This document shows, piece after piece, positions 43,280-52,154 of a DNA stretch of 64,000 bases. The notes under the pieces are model-generated. The model was not told the origin of the DNA. It did no database searches and saw only the letters and a program-made list of their open reading frames with translations. Every line of letters begins with the position of its first letter. Position 1 is the stretch's first letter. Made by a program: the position numbers and the translations under genes. Source of the DNA: Streptomyces sp. NBC_01267 (lineage in GTDB: Bacteria; Actinomycetota; Actinomycetes; Streptomycetales; Streptomycetaceae); NCBI RefSeq assembly GCF_036241575.1, contig NZ_CP108455.1, positions 7,485,001 to 7,549,000 on the forward strand, written 5' to 3'.

Positions 43280-43465
43280 TCAGCGGGCGTCCTTCTTCGG
43301 ACGGGGAGTGGGGGGCGAGATCAGCAGCAGTGCGGCCAGCAGCAGGGCGCCGCCGCATTCGCGCGTGTCCCGGTACACACCTTCGGGCTCGGTGGAGTCC
43401 AACATTCCCTCGACCTCAGCAGCAAGGGCTGCTGTTCCGACGGGAGTTGCGAGATCCGAAGTCAT
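43280..43465 (-). CDS. 61-residue peptide, putative leader-core precursor or small membrane peptide
   Basis: ATG 43465 with GAAGGAG nine bases upstream. Residues 1-37 are acidic and helical and end in YRDTRECGG. A Gly38-Gly39 pair is followed by a hydrophobic run (ALLLAALLLIS) and a basic, proline-rich tail (PPTPRPKKDAR). The acidic leader plus double-glycine resembles precursors of exported peptides, with a 22-residue core, but no peptidase-containing ABC transporter is nearby. A single-pass membrane peptide is the main alternative. It heads an operon of four coupled genes. Confidence 0.7.
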   Translation of the reverse strand: MTSDLATPVGTAALAAEVEGMLDSTEPEGVYRDTRECGGALLLAALLLISPPTPRPKKDAR

Positions 43466-43827
43466 GGGATCATCTCCTTCTCGTCCTTCTCGATTCGGAC
43501 TGCCCCATCAGCCTGGCAGCGGCCACCGAGCCTCGCAAACGGAACAAACCACCCGGGATCACCGCGCCCGGTTCCTGCGCGCCAGGCCCCGCCGGGACCC
43601 CGGAAGCGACGCCCTGCCGGTCGGACGAACTCCCGCGCATGTCCGTGGAGTCACGCCGCCGGCCCCGACCGGATGCGGGCCCCGGCCAGGTATGCGGGCA
43701 GTGCGCGACGAAGGCTGCGCCGCCGGAATCGACCGCCGGGCTAAAGAAATGGCCAGAAGCCACCTCACGCCTCCGCCGGGGCGAGGCAGAATTCGCGGGG
43801 ATCAGGGCGAGGGAGATTTCTTTGGAC
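43466..43827. other. divergent promoter region upstream of the peptide operon
   Basis: About 360 bp between the 61-residue peptide gene and the divergent gene at 43828. No frame with support. I could not identify clear -10/-35 boxes or an operator. Confidence 0.4.
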
Positions 43828-44532
43828 ATGTTCGTATGTACCGTGTGTGGCACGGAGTTGACGGCGCCGGTGTCGTGGGTCGCCCTCCCCGTCCACACCC
43901 ACCACGGCGGCTGGGAGGAACTCCATCCTCCTCTGGCGGTGTGGCTGGAGCCCGACGCGGTCGTACACCGCCCCTCGGGGCTCCCCGCCGGTCCGCCTGC
44001 CGACCGGGACGACCTTGAGCGCGCCGAGCACCGCGTCCCACCCGTCGAACCCGACGGGTCGTGGAGCCGCCGCTGGGAGGCGGCGGTCGGGGTCGCACTG
44101 GCCCACCTCGTGGCGGCCACCGAGGACCGCCCGGTGACCCTCCCGGCCGGCCCCGTCGCCGAACTGCTCGGCCACGCCGTCGGCCGGTACCTCCCGGGCG
44201 GGCCCGGTGCCCGGTCCGTGGGGCTGGCCGGCCCGGGGATCCGCATGCCCCGACCCCGCGCCGACGTCCTTCTCGTGCCCCGCCATCCCCTCACCGGCGC
44301 GCCCTGGCGCGGGCCTGGCGACGAGGGGGCCGTGGCGCCGCTGGACAGCGGGGTCTGGGCCTACCTCGCCCATCCGGGCGAGACCTCACCGACGCCCGCG
44401 ACCGGGGTGCTCCCGGAGGGCGTCCTGCGTGACGACTACCCGCTGCCGCCGCGCCCCTGGCGCCCGCTGATGCCCCATCACCGTGCCTTCGAGTACACCC
44501 TGGTCGGGCTGCCCGCCGCACGTGCGCTCTGA
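43828..44532 (+). CDS. hypothetical protein with N-terminal CxxC
   Basis: About 234 residues, ATG 43828 after GCGAGGGAGA. It starts MFVCTVCGTELTAPVSWVAL, a zinc-ribbon-like half site with only one CxxC. A Pro/Gly-rich body follows, with WLEPDAVVHRPSGLP and GVWAYLAHPGETSPTPATGVLP and a C-terminal MPHHRAFEYTLVGLP. No enzyme motif is recognised. It is divergent from the peptide operon; a link to it is possible but unsupported. Confidence 0.6.
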   Translation: MFVCTVCGTELTAPVSWVALPVHTHHGGWEELHPPLAVWLEPDAVVHRPSGLPAGPPADRDDLERAEHRVPPVEPDGSWSRRWEAAVGVALAHLVAATEDRPVTLPAGPVAELLGHAVGRYLPGGPGARSVGLAGPGIRMPRPRADVLLVPRHPLTGAPWRGPGDEGAVAPLDSGVWAYLAHPGETSPTPATGVLPEGVLRDDYPLPPRPWRPLMPHHRAFEYTLVGLPAARAL

Positions 44533-44572
44533 CTGCCTTCGCCGTCGATCCGACGCAGGCATGGCAACGGCG

Positions 44573-45112
44573 TCACAGCCAGCCGACCTTCTTGACCACA
44601 TCGGCTGCGACCTCGCCGATCGAGCGCGTGGTGGCGTCGACGCTGAAGTCATCGACTGCTGCTCGGTCGAGGATCCCAGCCAGCTCGCTGGATCTGGCCA
44701 GGTGCCATCGCAACGCTTCGGGCTCGTTCTCGTGGCGCCGCACGAGTCGCTGGTGGTTGACAGGCAAATCGACCTGGAGCCGACACACCGAGAGCTCAGT
44801 GCCGACCGCATCTCCGAGCAGCTTTCGCTCATCCAACTCCTCGATCACACCGGCGAGGACCAGCCGAGCCGCTCCACCAGCGAGGTAGTTGCCGGCCATG
44901 CTGCGCAGGTTCCGCACCATCATGCCGAAGTTGAAGCGATCTCCCGGAGGCGCCGGCCAGGACCGGCGCAGCCAGTCGAGGTCGATGACGGCATTCGGTA
45001 TCCCAGCCTCGGCGAGAAGCCCGCCCACGCTCTCAGCCACCGACGTCTTGCCGACGCCGACAGTGCCGTTGATCAGGAGAGAACGGGGTTCCGGAGAACT
45101 GTCTGCTTGCAT
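44573..45112 (-). CDS. P-loop nucleotide kinase-like ATPase
   Basis: About 179 residues, ATG 45112 (MQADSSPEPRSLLING). Walker A is NGTVGVGKTSVAESVGG, DLDWLRRSWPAP resembles a kinase substrate site, and the length and C-terminal VDATTRSIGEVAADVV fit adenylylsulfate-kinase/shikimate-kinase-like small kinases. The substrate is unknown. Some similar Streptomyces proteins are annotated only as AAA family ATPases. It stands alone on the reverse strand. Confidence 0.7.
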   Translation of the reverse strand: MQADSSPEPRSLLINGTVGVGKTSVAESVGGLLAEAGIPNAVIDLDWLRRSWPAPPGDRFNFGMMVRNLRSMAGNYLAGGAARLVLAGVIEELDERKLLGDAVGTELSVCRLQVDLPVNHQRLVRRHENEPEALRWHLARSSELAGILDRAAVDDFSVDATTRSIGEVAADVVKKVGWL

Positions 45113-45365
45113 GCACGAGACCTTACGACCCAGCGCGGTGGCGAGCCCGGCGGCCTCCCGGGTCGGGGACCAACGGTCCGGAACCCACCCTCGATCCGGT
45201 GGCTGCACCTCAGATCACCAGCGGGGTGACCTGCCCCACCGGCAGGGCGAATCCGATGTCGGAGAGACACTCAGCTCAACGGCAGCGGGACGGAGAAGGG
45301 CCAGGGGATGCCCCGATGCGTCACCGACAGGGCGGGATGCCACCCCGGTGATTAGCGTGACCGAT

Positions 45366-46580
45366 ATGCATAGAGGACCCACGGGCACGCTGCCGGGACG
45401 CCCCTGGCACTACAAGGCCGCCGCCTTCACTTTCGCGGTGGGCATGGCCGGTACCACCCTCCCCACCCCGCTGTACGGGCTGTACCAGGAGCGCATCGGG
45501 TTCTCGTCGCTGATGGTGACGGTGATCTTCGCGACGTATGCGGCCGGAGTCATCGCCGTGCTCACCCTGGCGAGCAACTTCTCCGATCTCCTCGGCCGTC
45601 GGCCGATGCTCCTGGCGGCGCTCGGATTCTCCGTGGCGAGCGCGCTGTGCTTCGTCTTCGAGGACGGCCTGCCGCTGCTGTTCACCGGCCGGGTGCTCTC
45701 CGGGCTCTCCGCTGGTCTGTTCACCGGGACGGCCACCGTCGCCGTGATGGAACTGGCACCGGAGGACCGGCGGGGGCGGGCCGGGTTCGCGGCGACCGCG
45801 GCGAACATGGGCGGCCTGGGGTGCGGGCCGCTGCTCGCCGGGATCCTGGCGGCCTACGCACCCTGGCCACTGCGGTTGCCGTACCTCGCCGACCTGGGGC
45901 TGCTGGCGGTGGCGATCGCTTTGACCCTGCCGCTGCCCGAGACCGTTCCCCGCCGGGAGTCCCGCCCGGCGCTGAGACCTCGGCTGCCGCACGTGCCGCG
46001 GGAGGTCCGTGCAGTGTTCGTGCCCGCCGCGCTGGCCGGGTTCGCCGGGTTCTCCATGTTCGGCCTGTTCACCTCGGTGGCGCCCAGTTTCATGGCGCAG
46101 ACGCTGGGCGTGCACGACCTGGCGGTTTCGGGCGCGGTGGTCTTCGCGGCGTTCGCCGCCTCCACCGTGGGGCAACTGGCGGTGAACCGGGTCGGTGTGC
46201 GGCGGGCACTGCCCGCGGGATGTTTCGTACTCGTGGTGGGCATGGTGCTCATCGGCTGCTCCCTCCTCTCCGCCTCGCTGCCCCTGCTGGCGGTAGGCGC
46301 GGTGGTGTCGGGGCTCGGCCAGGGACTGTCCTTCCGGGCCGGGATGGCCGCGGTGACCGGCCGGACGCCGAAGGACCGGCGCGGGGAGACCACCTCGGCC
46401 TTCTTCGTGGTCGCCTACCTGGGCATCTCGCTGCCTGTGATCGGGGTGGGCGCGCTCGCTCTCGCGATCGGTCTCCGCGACGCCGGACTGGTCTTCACCG
46501 CTTGTGTGGTGGTATTCGCCGCCGTGGTCGGCGGCTGGCTGCTGCACCACTCGTCGGTCGAGCCCACCGGGTCAGACTGA
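45366..46580 (+). CDS. MFS transporter, likely small-molecule exporter
   Basis: A 404-residue protein with twelve hydrophobic helices. The family loop motif SDLLGRRPMLLAALGF lies between helices 2 and 3, and LGQGLSFRAGMAAVTGRTPKDRRGETTSAFFV is the second-half equivalent. It is related to drug/solute exporters of the DHA type. No clear ribosome-binding site is visible; ATG 45366 or GTG 45357 are both possible. It is upstream of, but not obviously in one operon with, the MerR-PP2C gene. Confidence 0.82.
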   Translation: MHRGPTGTLPGRPWHYKAAAFTFAVGMAGTTLPTPLYGLYQERIGFSSLMVTVIFATYAAGVIAVLTLASNFSDLLGRRPMLLAALGFSVASALCFVFEDGLPLLFTGRVLSGLSAGLFTGTATVAVMELAPEDRRGRAGFAATAANMGGLGCGPLLAGILAAYAPWPLRLPYLADLGLLAVAIALTLPLPETVPRRESRPALRPRLPHVPREVRAVFVPAALAGFAGFSMFGLFTSVAPSFMAQTLGVHDLAVSGAVVFAAFAASTVGQLAVNRVGVRRALPAGCFVLVVGMVLIGCSLLSASLPLLAVGAVVSGLGQGLSFRAGMAAVTGRTPKDRRGETTSAFFVVAYLGISLPVIGVGALALAIGLRDAGLVFTACVVVFAAVVGGWLLHHSSVEPTGSD

Positions 46581-46640
46581 GGCGAGAAGAGCTGCGGACT
46601 CGGGGCCGGACCGTCCCGTGGCGCACGTGGAACGGGCAGG

Positions 46641-46671
46641 TTGACCTTCACCTTGGGGGAAGCAGCAGCAT
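46641..46671 (+). promoter_or_regulatory. candidate MerR-type promoter with long spacer
   Basis: TTGACC (46641-46646), a 19-nt spacer holding the partial dyad CCTTC...GGAAG, and a weak -10-like CAGCAT (46666-46671). MerR proteins typically act on promoters with 19-20 nt spacers and a dyad between the boxes, and the MerR-PP2C gene starts 43 bp later, so autoregulation is likely. The -10 is poor, so confidence is limited. Confidence 0.4.
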
Positions 46672-46714
46672 CGGTGGGGCCGGGCCGAGGGCCCGGCACG
46701 AGGGAGGGACGAGC

Positions 46715-47794
46715 ATGGAGCTGCTGACCATCGGGGCGTTCGCGAGGGCGTCCCGTCTGTCGCCGAAGGCGCTGCGCCTCTACGACGGGCTCGGACTACT
46801 GACCCCGGTCCGGGTGGACGAGATGACCGGCTACCGCTTCTACGCCCCGGAGCAGTTGGAACGGGCCCGGCTGGTCGCCTGGCTCCGCCGTCTCGGGATG
46901 CCGCTGGCCCGCATCCGGGACGTCTGCGAACTGGAGGCGCCGGAGGCCGCCGGAGCGGTCCGTGCGTTCTGGGCCCAGACCGAGGCCGATATCGCTGCCC
47001 GGCGGGATCTCGCCACCTTCCTCGTCGACCATCTGTCCTGGAAGGAACCAGCCATGTCTGACCTCACCCAGCCCCTGGGTATCCGGTACGCCGCCCTTTC
47101 CGACACCGGCCGAGTCCGCGCGAGCAACCAGGACACGGCCTACGCCGGGTCCCGCCTGCTCGCAGTCGCTGACGGCTTCGGCGGCGGGGGAGCGCATGCC
47201 GCCGAAGCCGCCGTTGACGTACTCAAGAGCCTCGAAACCGACACGGTCCCGGCGGGCACTCTCCTCAACACTCTCGAAGAAGCCGTAGAGCGGGCCCGTC
47301 AGGCCGTCCGCGGCATCGCCACGGCCGGCCCGGCGTCCGATGAAGTGGGCACCACGCTCACCGCGATGCTCTGGACCGGATCGCAGCTGGCACTCGTCCA
47401 CATCGGCGACTCACGTGCCTACCTCCTGCGCGACGGCGAGTTCTTCCAGATCACCCATGACCACACCCTGGTGCAGTCGATGCTCGACGAGGGACGCATC
47501 AGCCCCGAGGAGGCCAGTTCGCATCCTCAACGTTCGCTGCTGGTAAGGGCCTTGTCCGGCGAGCCGGGAGCGAACCCGGACATGCGCCTGCACGACGCCC
47601 GGCCCGGAGACCGCTACCTGCTCTGCTCCGACGGCCTGTCCGCGGTGGTGCCGAGCGAGGAGATCGGGGAGGTGCTCGCCGCTGTCGGTGACCCGGACGT
47701 GGCAGTACGCGAACTGATCACGCTGGCCAACCGCTCCGGCGGCCCCGACAACATCAGCTGCGTGGTCGCCGACGTGCTGGAACTCCAGGCGTAG
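46715..47794 (+). CDS. MerR regulator fused to a PP2C-type Ser/Thr phosphatase
   Basis: A 359-residue fusion. Residues 1-75 are a MerR winged helix (LLTIGAFARASRLSPKALRLYDGLGLL). Residues 76-110 are the usual MerR dimer helix, shortened. Residues 122-359 are a complete PP2C: ASNQDTAYAG, VADGFGGGG (metal Asp153), HIGDSRAYLLRDG, SDGLSAVV and GGPDNISCVVAD. ATG 46715 has GAGGGAGGGAC upstream. A second ATG at 47054, after GGAAGGA, opens the PP2C domain alone. It could couple ligand sensing or DNA binding to dephosphorylation in Ser/Thr kinase signalling. Confidence 0.9.
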   Translation: MELLTIGAFARASRLSPKALRLYDGLGLLTPVRVDEMTGYRFYAPEQLERARLVAWLRRLGMPLARIRDVCELEAPEAAGAVRAFWAQTEADIAARRDLATFLVDHLSWKEPAMSDLTQPLGIRYAALSDTGRVRASNQDTAYAGSRLLAVADGFGGGGAHAAEAAVDVLKSLETDTVPAGTLLNTLEEAVERARQAVRGIATAGPASDEVGTTLTAMLWTGSQLALVHIGDSRAYLLRDGEFFQITHDHTLVQSMLDEGRISPEEASSHPQRSLLVRALSGEPGANPDMRLHDARPGDRYLLCSDGLSAVVPSEEIGEVLAAVGDPDVAVRELITLANRSGGPDNISCVVADVLELQA

Positions 47795-47826
47795 GAGCGC
47801 GCTGTTGCCGCACGCAGGGACGGCGG

Positions 47827-48525
47827 TCACCCCGCGATGAAGTCCCGTACTCCTCGCGACACTCCGTCGTCCCCCAGCAGGTCATTGTGTTTCAGGCACC
47901 CCGCATCCGTATTGACCGCGCCGTCCAGCGCGACGCTGCTGTTCGGGAGGATGACCTCGTCGCACTCCGACCAGAAGGTCGCGTACTTCACGGCGCCCGG
48001 TGTCCCGTCCCCGGCGGCCAACTGGTTCTGTACGTACGAGCCCGGCGACATGTCCCGGCACGCCTGGTCCCAGATCACGCACGCCCAGGTGAGGTAGGTG
48101 CCGTGGTTGGGGCCGCCCAGGGAGACCCAGTGGTCCACCGTGTCGGTGCCGCCGTCGAACTTGACGTACCAGCGCGTGGTCAGGCTGCCGAAGGAGTGCG
48201 CGACGAGATCGACCTTCGATGCTCCGGTCGTGCGCAGTACCTGGTTCACGTAATCGGTGAACTGCCCGGCGAGGACTTCGTTGACGGACTGGTGCGTGTC
48301 GTAGCCCCAGCTGAACAGTTCGTCGTCGGTGTAACCGTCGGCCTTGAAGTCGCCGATCATTGCGCCCCACACCCCCGGGTCGGCGTTGTAACCGTGCACG
48401 AAGATCACCGGATTGTGCGGTGGCTGCGCCGTGGCGCCCTTCGCGGCGAGGGAAGCGGGGGCCGTGCCGAAGATCAGCGCCAGAGCGCCGAGTACGGACA
48501 GCAGTACGGTGGATCCGCGTCGCAT
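47827..48525 (-). CDS. secreted class-2 (LipA-like) triacylglycerol lipase/esterase
   Basis: A 232-residue exported hydrolase. The signal peptide (STVLLSVLGALALIFGTAPASLA) leads to HNPVIFVHGYNADPGVWGAM, which carries the oxyanion region. The nucleophile elbow is VAHSFGSL and a Gly-rich WVSLGGPNHGTYLT follows, all typical of small extracellular lipases. Asp and His of the triad probably lie in the last third (DGAVNTDAGCLKHNDLL). It shares the divergent region with the phospholipase gene, so both may respond to lipid or phosphate supply. Confidence 0.85.
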   Translation of the reverse strand: MRRGSTVLLSVLGALALIFGTAPASLAAKGATAQPPHNPVIFVHGYNADPGVWGAMIGDFKADGYTDDELFSWGYDTHQSVNEVLAGQFTDYVNQVLRTTGASKVDLVAHSFGSLTTRWYVKFDGGTDTVDHWVSLGGPNHGTYLTWACVIWDQACRDMSPGSYVQNQLAAGDGTPGAVKYATFWSECDEVILPNSSVALDGAVNTDAGCLKHNDLLGDDGVSRGVRDFIAG

Positions 48526-48882
48526 ATGTGTCTCCTGCTGGTGGGGGGAAAGAACCGGGGCCGGACACCGGTGCGGCGTGCTGCCCTTCAGGAGTGAGTG
48601 ACAAATCGGCTTGTCCGTGAGGTTGCTGACTACACATCAGGTCGGTCGGAGGGGAATGGTAGACCGCATGACCACGCGCGGCTACCTTTCGGTAACCACG
48701 TCGTGCGTGAATGGTCGGGGACGGCAGGCAGGTGGAAGTCCGGACGGGGGCGTTCAGCGGGTTTTCCGGAGCTCTCGTGGCACGGGTCTAGCTGGCGTCC
48801 CTCCGGAGCCTGCACTCTTGTGCGCGACATGCCGTAACGGCGATCACTTGTACGCAACTTATTCCTATGCGAGGGCAGGCGG
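48526..48882. other. divergent promoter region between lipase and phospholipase C
   Basis: About 360 bp without a gene. It contains a near-perfect inverted repeat, GGCTACC-TTTC-GGTAACC (48680-48697, one mismatch), a possible operator. I could not confirm a PHO box. Confidence 0.45.
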
Positions 48883-50925
48883 ATGACACCGATCAGTCGA
48901 AGAGGCTTCGTGGCGCTCGGTGCGGGGGCGGTGGCCGGCGCCGTCGTCCCCGTGGGTGCGGGAAGCCGCGCCGAGGCCGCGAGCCGGGCGGCTCACGCCG
49001 CGACCGGGACGGTCAAGGACGTCAAGCACGTGGTGATCCTCATGCAGGAGAACCGCAGCTTCGACCACTACTTCGGGCGGCTCAAGGGTGTCCGGGGCTT
49101 CAGCGACCGGAGCGGCATCTCGCTGTCCGGCGGGCAGTCCGTGTTCAACCAGCCGAACATACTCGGCCGTCAGTACCCCTGGAAGCTCAGCTCGACCCCC
49201 GCGGCCGGCGGGGTCGACGGCGAGACACTCGCCCAGTGCAACGGAGACCTGCCGCACAGCTGGTCCTCCCAGCACTCCGCCTGGAACAAGGGCCGGCTCG
49301 ACAACTGGGTGTCCGGTGTCGGCAACGTCCGGACACTCGGCTATCTCGACCGCGACGACATGCCGTTCCACTACGCCCTGGCGGACAACTACACCATCTG
49401 CGACGGGTACTTCTCCTCCACGCTCAGCGCCACCGGCCCCAACCGCACCTACCTCTGGAGCGGCAAGGTCGACTCCTCCAGCAGTGACGGCGGTGACGAG
49501 TCCGGGCTGGGCTGGGAGACCTACGCGGAGGCGCTGCAGCGCGCGGGGGTCAGCTGGAAGCTCTACCAGAACGCCCAGGACAACTACGGCGACAACGGCC
49601 TCGCGTACTTCACGAAGTTCACCGACGCAGCTCCCGGCGACCCGCTCCACGACCGGGGCATGGCCTCCGTACCGGCCGCCACCGGATCCACCCCGGACGA
49701 CATCGCGGCGGCCATCAGGGCCGATGTCCTGGCGGGCACGCTTCCGCAGGTCTCGTGGGTCGTCGCGAACCAGGCATTCTCCGAGCACCCGTACGCCCCG
49801 CCCGGGGACGGCGCGCACTTCGTCGACCTCGTCTACCGGGCGCTCACGGCCGACCCCGACGTGTTCGACTCGACGGTGCTCTTCCTCAACTACGACGAGA
49901 ACGACGGCTTCTTCGACCACGTGCCCCCGCCGTCGCCGCCCGCCGACGAGGCGGGCGAGTTCCTGAACGGGGTCCCGTACGGACTCGGTTTCCGTGTCCC
50001 CATGCTGGTGATGTCGCCCTGGACCCGTGGTGGCTGGGTGTCCTCGGAGGTCTTCGACCACACCTCGGTGCTCCGTTTCCTGGAGACCTGGACCGCGGCC
50101 CTCGGTACCCCGGCCACCTGCCCCAACATCAGCGCCTGGCGCCGCAGGGTCACCGGCGACCTCACGGGGGTCTTCGACTTCACCAAACCGGTGTACGGAG
50201 TGCCCTCCGGCCTCCCGTCGACGGCGAAGGTCATCGGGATCGGCACCTGTGCGCCGCTGCCCAACCCGGCCCCGCAGACCAACGCACTGCCCGCGCAGGA
50301 GAGCGGCACCCGCCCGGCCCGCGCGATTCCCTACCAGCCGAACGCCAATCTCGACCGGCTGGAATTCGGTGCGGCCGGGAAGATCCTCGCCTGGTTCGGC
50401 ATGTCGAACCAGGGCGCCCCCGCGAAGAGTGCCGCGCACTTCTCCATCCATCCCAACGCCTACCGGTCCACGGAACCCTGGCAGTACACCGTGGACGCGG
50501 GAGGTACGGCGACCGACTACTTCAACATCGGTCTGGGATACGGGTCGGGGAAGTACGACTTCACGCTGATGGGCCCGAACCGCTTCCAGCGCCGCTTCAC
50601 CGGGGACGCGTCGACGGCGGGGAAGTACGTGGAGGTGGCGGCCAGGTACGCCGTCGCTCCGAACACCGGCAAGCAGGCCATCTGGTTCACGTTCACCAAC
50701 ACGTCCTCGGCGACGGTGAAGTTCACGGTCACCTCGGCCAACTACCGGTCGGACGGCCCCTGGACGTACACGGTCGCGGCGGGCGGCTCCGCCGAGGACT
50801 ACTTCAACGCGGTGTCTCTCGCGAACGGCTGGTACGACTTCACCGTCACAGCCGACGGCGACAGCAGCTGGTCCCGCCGGTACACCGGCCACATCGAGAC
50901 GGGCGCGCCGAGCATCAGCGGCTGA
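48883..50925 (+). CDS. Tat-exported phospholipase C (phosphocholine-type)
   Basis: A 680-residue protein. The twin-arginine signal is at residues 5-9 (SRRGF) followed by VALGAGAVAGAVVPVG. The alkaline-phosphatase-superfamily domain shows VVILMQENRSFDHYFGRLKGVRGF, SATGPNRTYLWSG, LNYDENDGFFDHVPPP and SEVFDHTSVLRFLE, matching bacterial phospholipase C. Two DUF756 repeats follow (near residues 505-565 and 590-660). It hydrolyses phosphatidylcholine or sphingomyelin outside the cell. Phosphate-starvation control is common in such genes but not visible here. Confidence 0.93.
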   Translation: MTPISRRGFVALGAGAVAGAVVPVGAGSRAEAASRAAHAATGTVKDVKHVVILMQENRSFDHYFGRLKGVRGFSDRSGISLSGGQSVFNQPNILGRQYPWKLSSTPAAGGVDGETLAQCNGDLPHSWSSQHSAWNKGRLDNWVSGVGNVRTLGYLDRDDMPFHYALADNYTICDGYFSSTLSATGPNRTYLWSGKVDSSSSDGGDESGLGWETYAEALQRAGVSWKLYQNAQDNYGDNGLAYFTKFTDAAPGDPLHDRGMASVPAATGSTPDDIAAAIRADVLAGTLPQVSWVVANQAFSEHPYAPPGDGAHFVDLVYRALTADPDVFDSTVLFLNYDENDGFFDHVPPPSPPADEAGEFLNGVPYGLGFRVPMLVMSPWTRGGWVSSEVFDHTSVLRFLETWTAALGTPATCPNISAWRRRVTGDLTGVFDFTKPVYGVPSGLPSTAKVIGIGTCAPLPNPAPQTNALPAQESGTRPARAIPYQPNANLDRLEFGAAGKILAWFGMSNQGAPAKSAAHFSIHPNAYRSTEPWQYTVDAGGTATDYFNIGLGYGSGKYDFTLMGPNRFQRRFTGDASTAGKYVEVAARYAVAPNTGKQAIWFTFTNTSSATVKFTVTSANYRSDGPWTYTVAAGGSAEDYFNAVSLANGWYDFTVTADGDSSWSRRYTGHIETGAPSISG

Positions 50926-50940
50926 TCCGCGCGGCACGGG

Positions 50941-50981
50941 GGCTCGCGAACGGCCTTTCGGTCAGGGGCTGTTCGTGAGCC
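50941..50981. terminator. bidirectional terminator hairpin
   Basis: GGCTCGCGAAC (50941-50951) pairs with GTTCGTGAGCC (50971-50981) with one wobble. Inner GGCC/GGGGC pairing extends it. It lies between the convergent phospholipase C and LysR genes. Confidence 0.7.
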
Positions 50982-51019
50982 GTCCGCCGCCGGACCGGTG
51001 CCGGTCACTGCCGATGGCC

Positions 51020-52075
51020 TCAGGCCCGGTCCGGCCGACGGGCCGCCCTCGGTTGCTGCCCGTCCCGTGGCGCGGGGGCGGCCGGGGGCCGGCGGGGCGC
51101 CGCCGGAGCAGGGTCCGCGGGGTCGTGCAGGGGGCGGACGATGATGTCGCCCCTGCCGAGCCCGGCGACGGTGATCGCCTCGGCGTGGTCACGGGCCGCC
51201 TGCTGCAGCGCGTCGACCGCCGCCCTGGCCGCCGCGGCGGTGTCACCGTGGCCCGTGCGGTAGAGCGTCCGTGTGATCTGGCTGCCGGTCACGGGCAGCG
51301 TGGTCACCGTCACCTGGTCGAGCTGGGCGGCGAGATACGCGGGCAGGACCGCGGCGCCGAGCTGCCCGGCCAGCAGCGCCCGGACGGTGATCAGGTGTTC
51401 GGCCAGGTGTTCCACCGACGGCGTGACCCCGTGGGCGCTCGCGAACCGGGCGAAGGCACGGCCGCGCGCGGAGTGGGCGGGAGCACTGATCCAGGGGCGT
51501 CCGGAGAGTTCTGAGGCGTCGGCCGGTGTCTCCCACGTGGCCGGGACGACCACCCGGTACTCGTCCTCGCTCAGCGCCTGCGCATGGACCGCGGGTGGCA
51601 GCGGCAACGCCGTGTCCCGGTCGTCGGTGATGATCAGGACGTCCAGCTCGCCGAGGCGCAGCTGCCGCAGCCCGTCCTGCGGCCCGGTCTCCACGAACGC
51701 CGGCTCGACCTGCGGGAACCACCGGGCGAGCAGCCGCAGCGCCGGTACTGCGATCCGGGCGAGTACCCAGGACGTCGCCCCGATGGCCACCGGACCCCGT
51801 ACCACCTGATGGTTCGCGGTGATCAACTGCTGTGCGGCAAGCGTGAGTTCCTGGGCGATGCATTCGCCGGTGACGGCGAGCAGCCGTCCGGCCGCGGTGA
51901 GTTCCAGCTGCCCGCCCGAGCGGTCCGCCAGTGGGAGGCCGACCTCCCGCTCCAGGGCGGCCAGTTGCTGGGACACCGCTGACCGCGTATGGCCGAGCGT
52001 CCGCGCCGCCGACGCCAGTCCGCCGCTCTGCGCGATCGCGTGCAGGACCAGCAGGCGTCTGGGATCGAGGTCCAT
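51020..52075 (-). CDS. LysR family transcriptional regulator
   Basis: A 351-residue regulator, ATG 52075 (MDLDPRRLLVLHAIAQ). The HTH is in SGGLASAARTLGHTRSAVSQQLAALEREVGLPLADR, the LysR signature. The effector domain runs from about residue 90 (GPVAIGATSWVLARI) to about 300. A Pro/Ala-rich basic tail of about 40 residues follows and is unusual for the family. The divergent gene encodes a lipoprotein, and an 8-bp-arm palindrome lies in the space between, so the lipoprotein gene is a plausible target. Confidence 0.88.
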   Translation of the reverse strand: MDLDPRRLLVLHAIAQSGGLASAARTLGHTRSAVSQQLAALEREVGLPLADRSGGQLELTAAGRLLAVTGECIAQELTLAAQQLITANHQVVRGPVAIGATSWVLARIAVPALRLLARWFPQVEPAFVETGPQDGLRQLRLGELDVLIITDDRDTALPLPPAVHAQALSEDEYRVVVPATWETPADASELSGRPWISAPAHSARGRAFARFASAHGVTPSVEHLAEHLITVRALLAGQLGAAVLPAYLAAQLDQVTVTTLPVTGSQITRTLYRTGHGDTAAAARAAVDALQQAARDHAEAITVAGLGRGDIIVRPLHDPADPAPAAPRRPPAAPAPRDGQQPRAARRPDRA

Positions 52076-52154
52076 GCCCACCGCCCCTCTCGGCCCGGAC
52101 GTCATCGTGCCACGGACGCACCGCCCGGCACCAGTTCTGCTGTCGGGGATGGCA

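Noticed and set aside
48865..50937. Long minus-strand open frame opposite phospholipase C
   Set aside because: The plus-strand phospholipase is unequivocal; the minus frame is repetitive Val/Arg/Gly.
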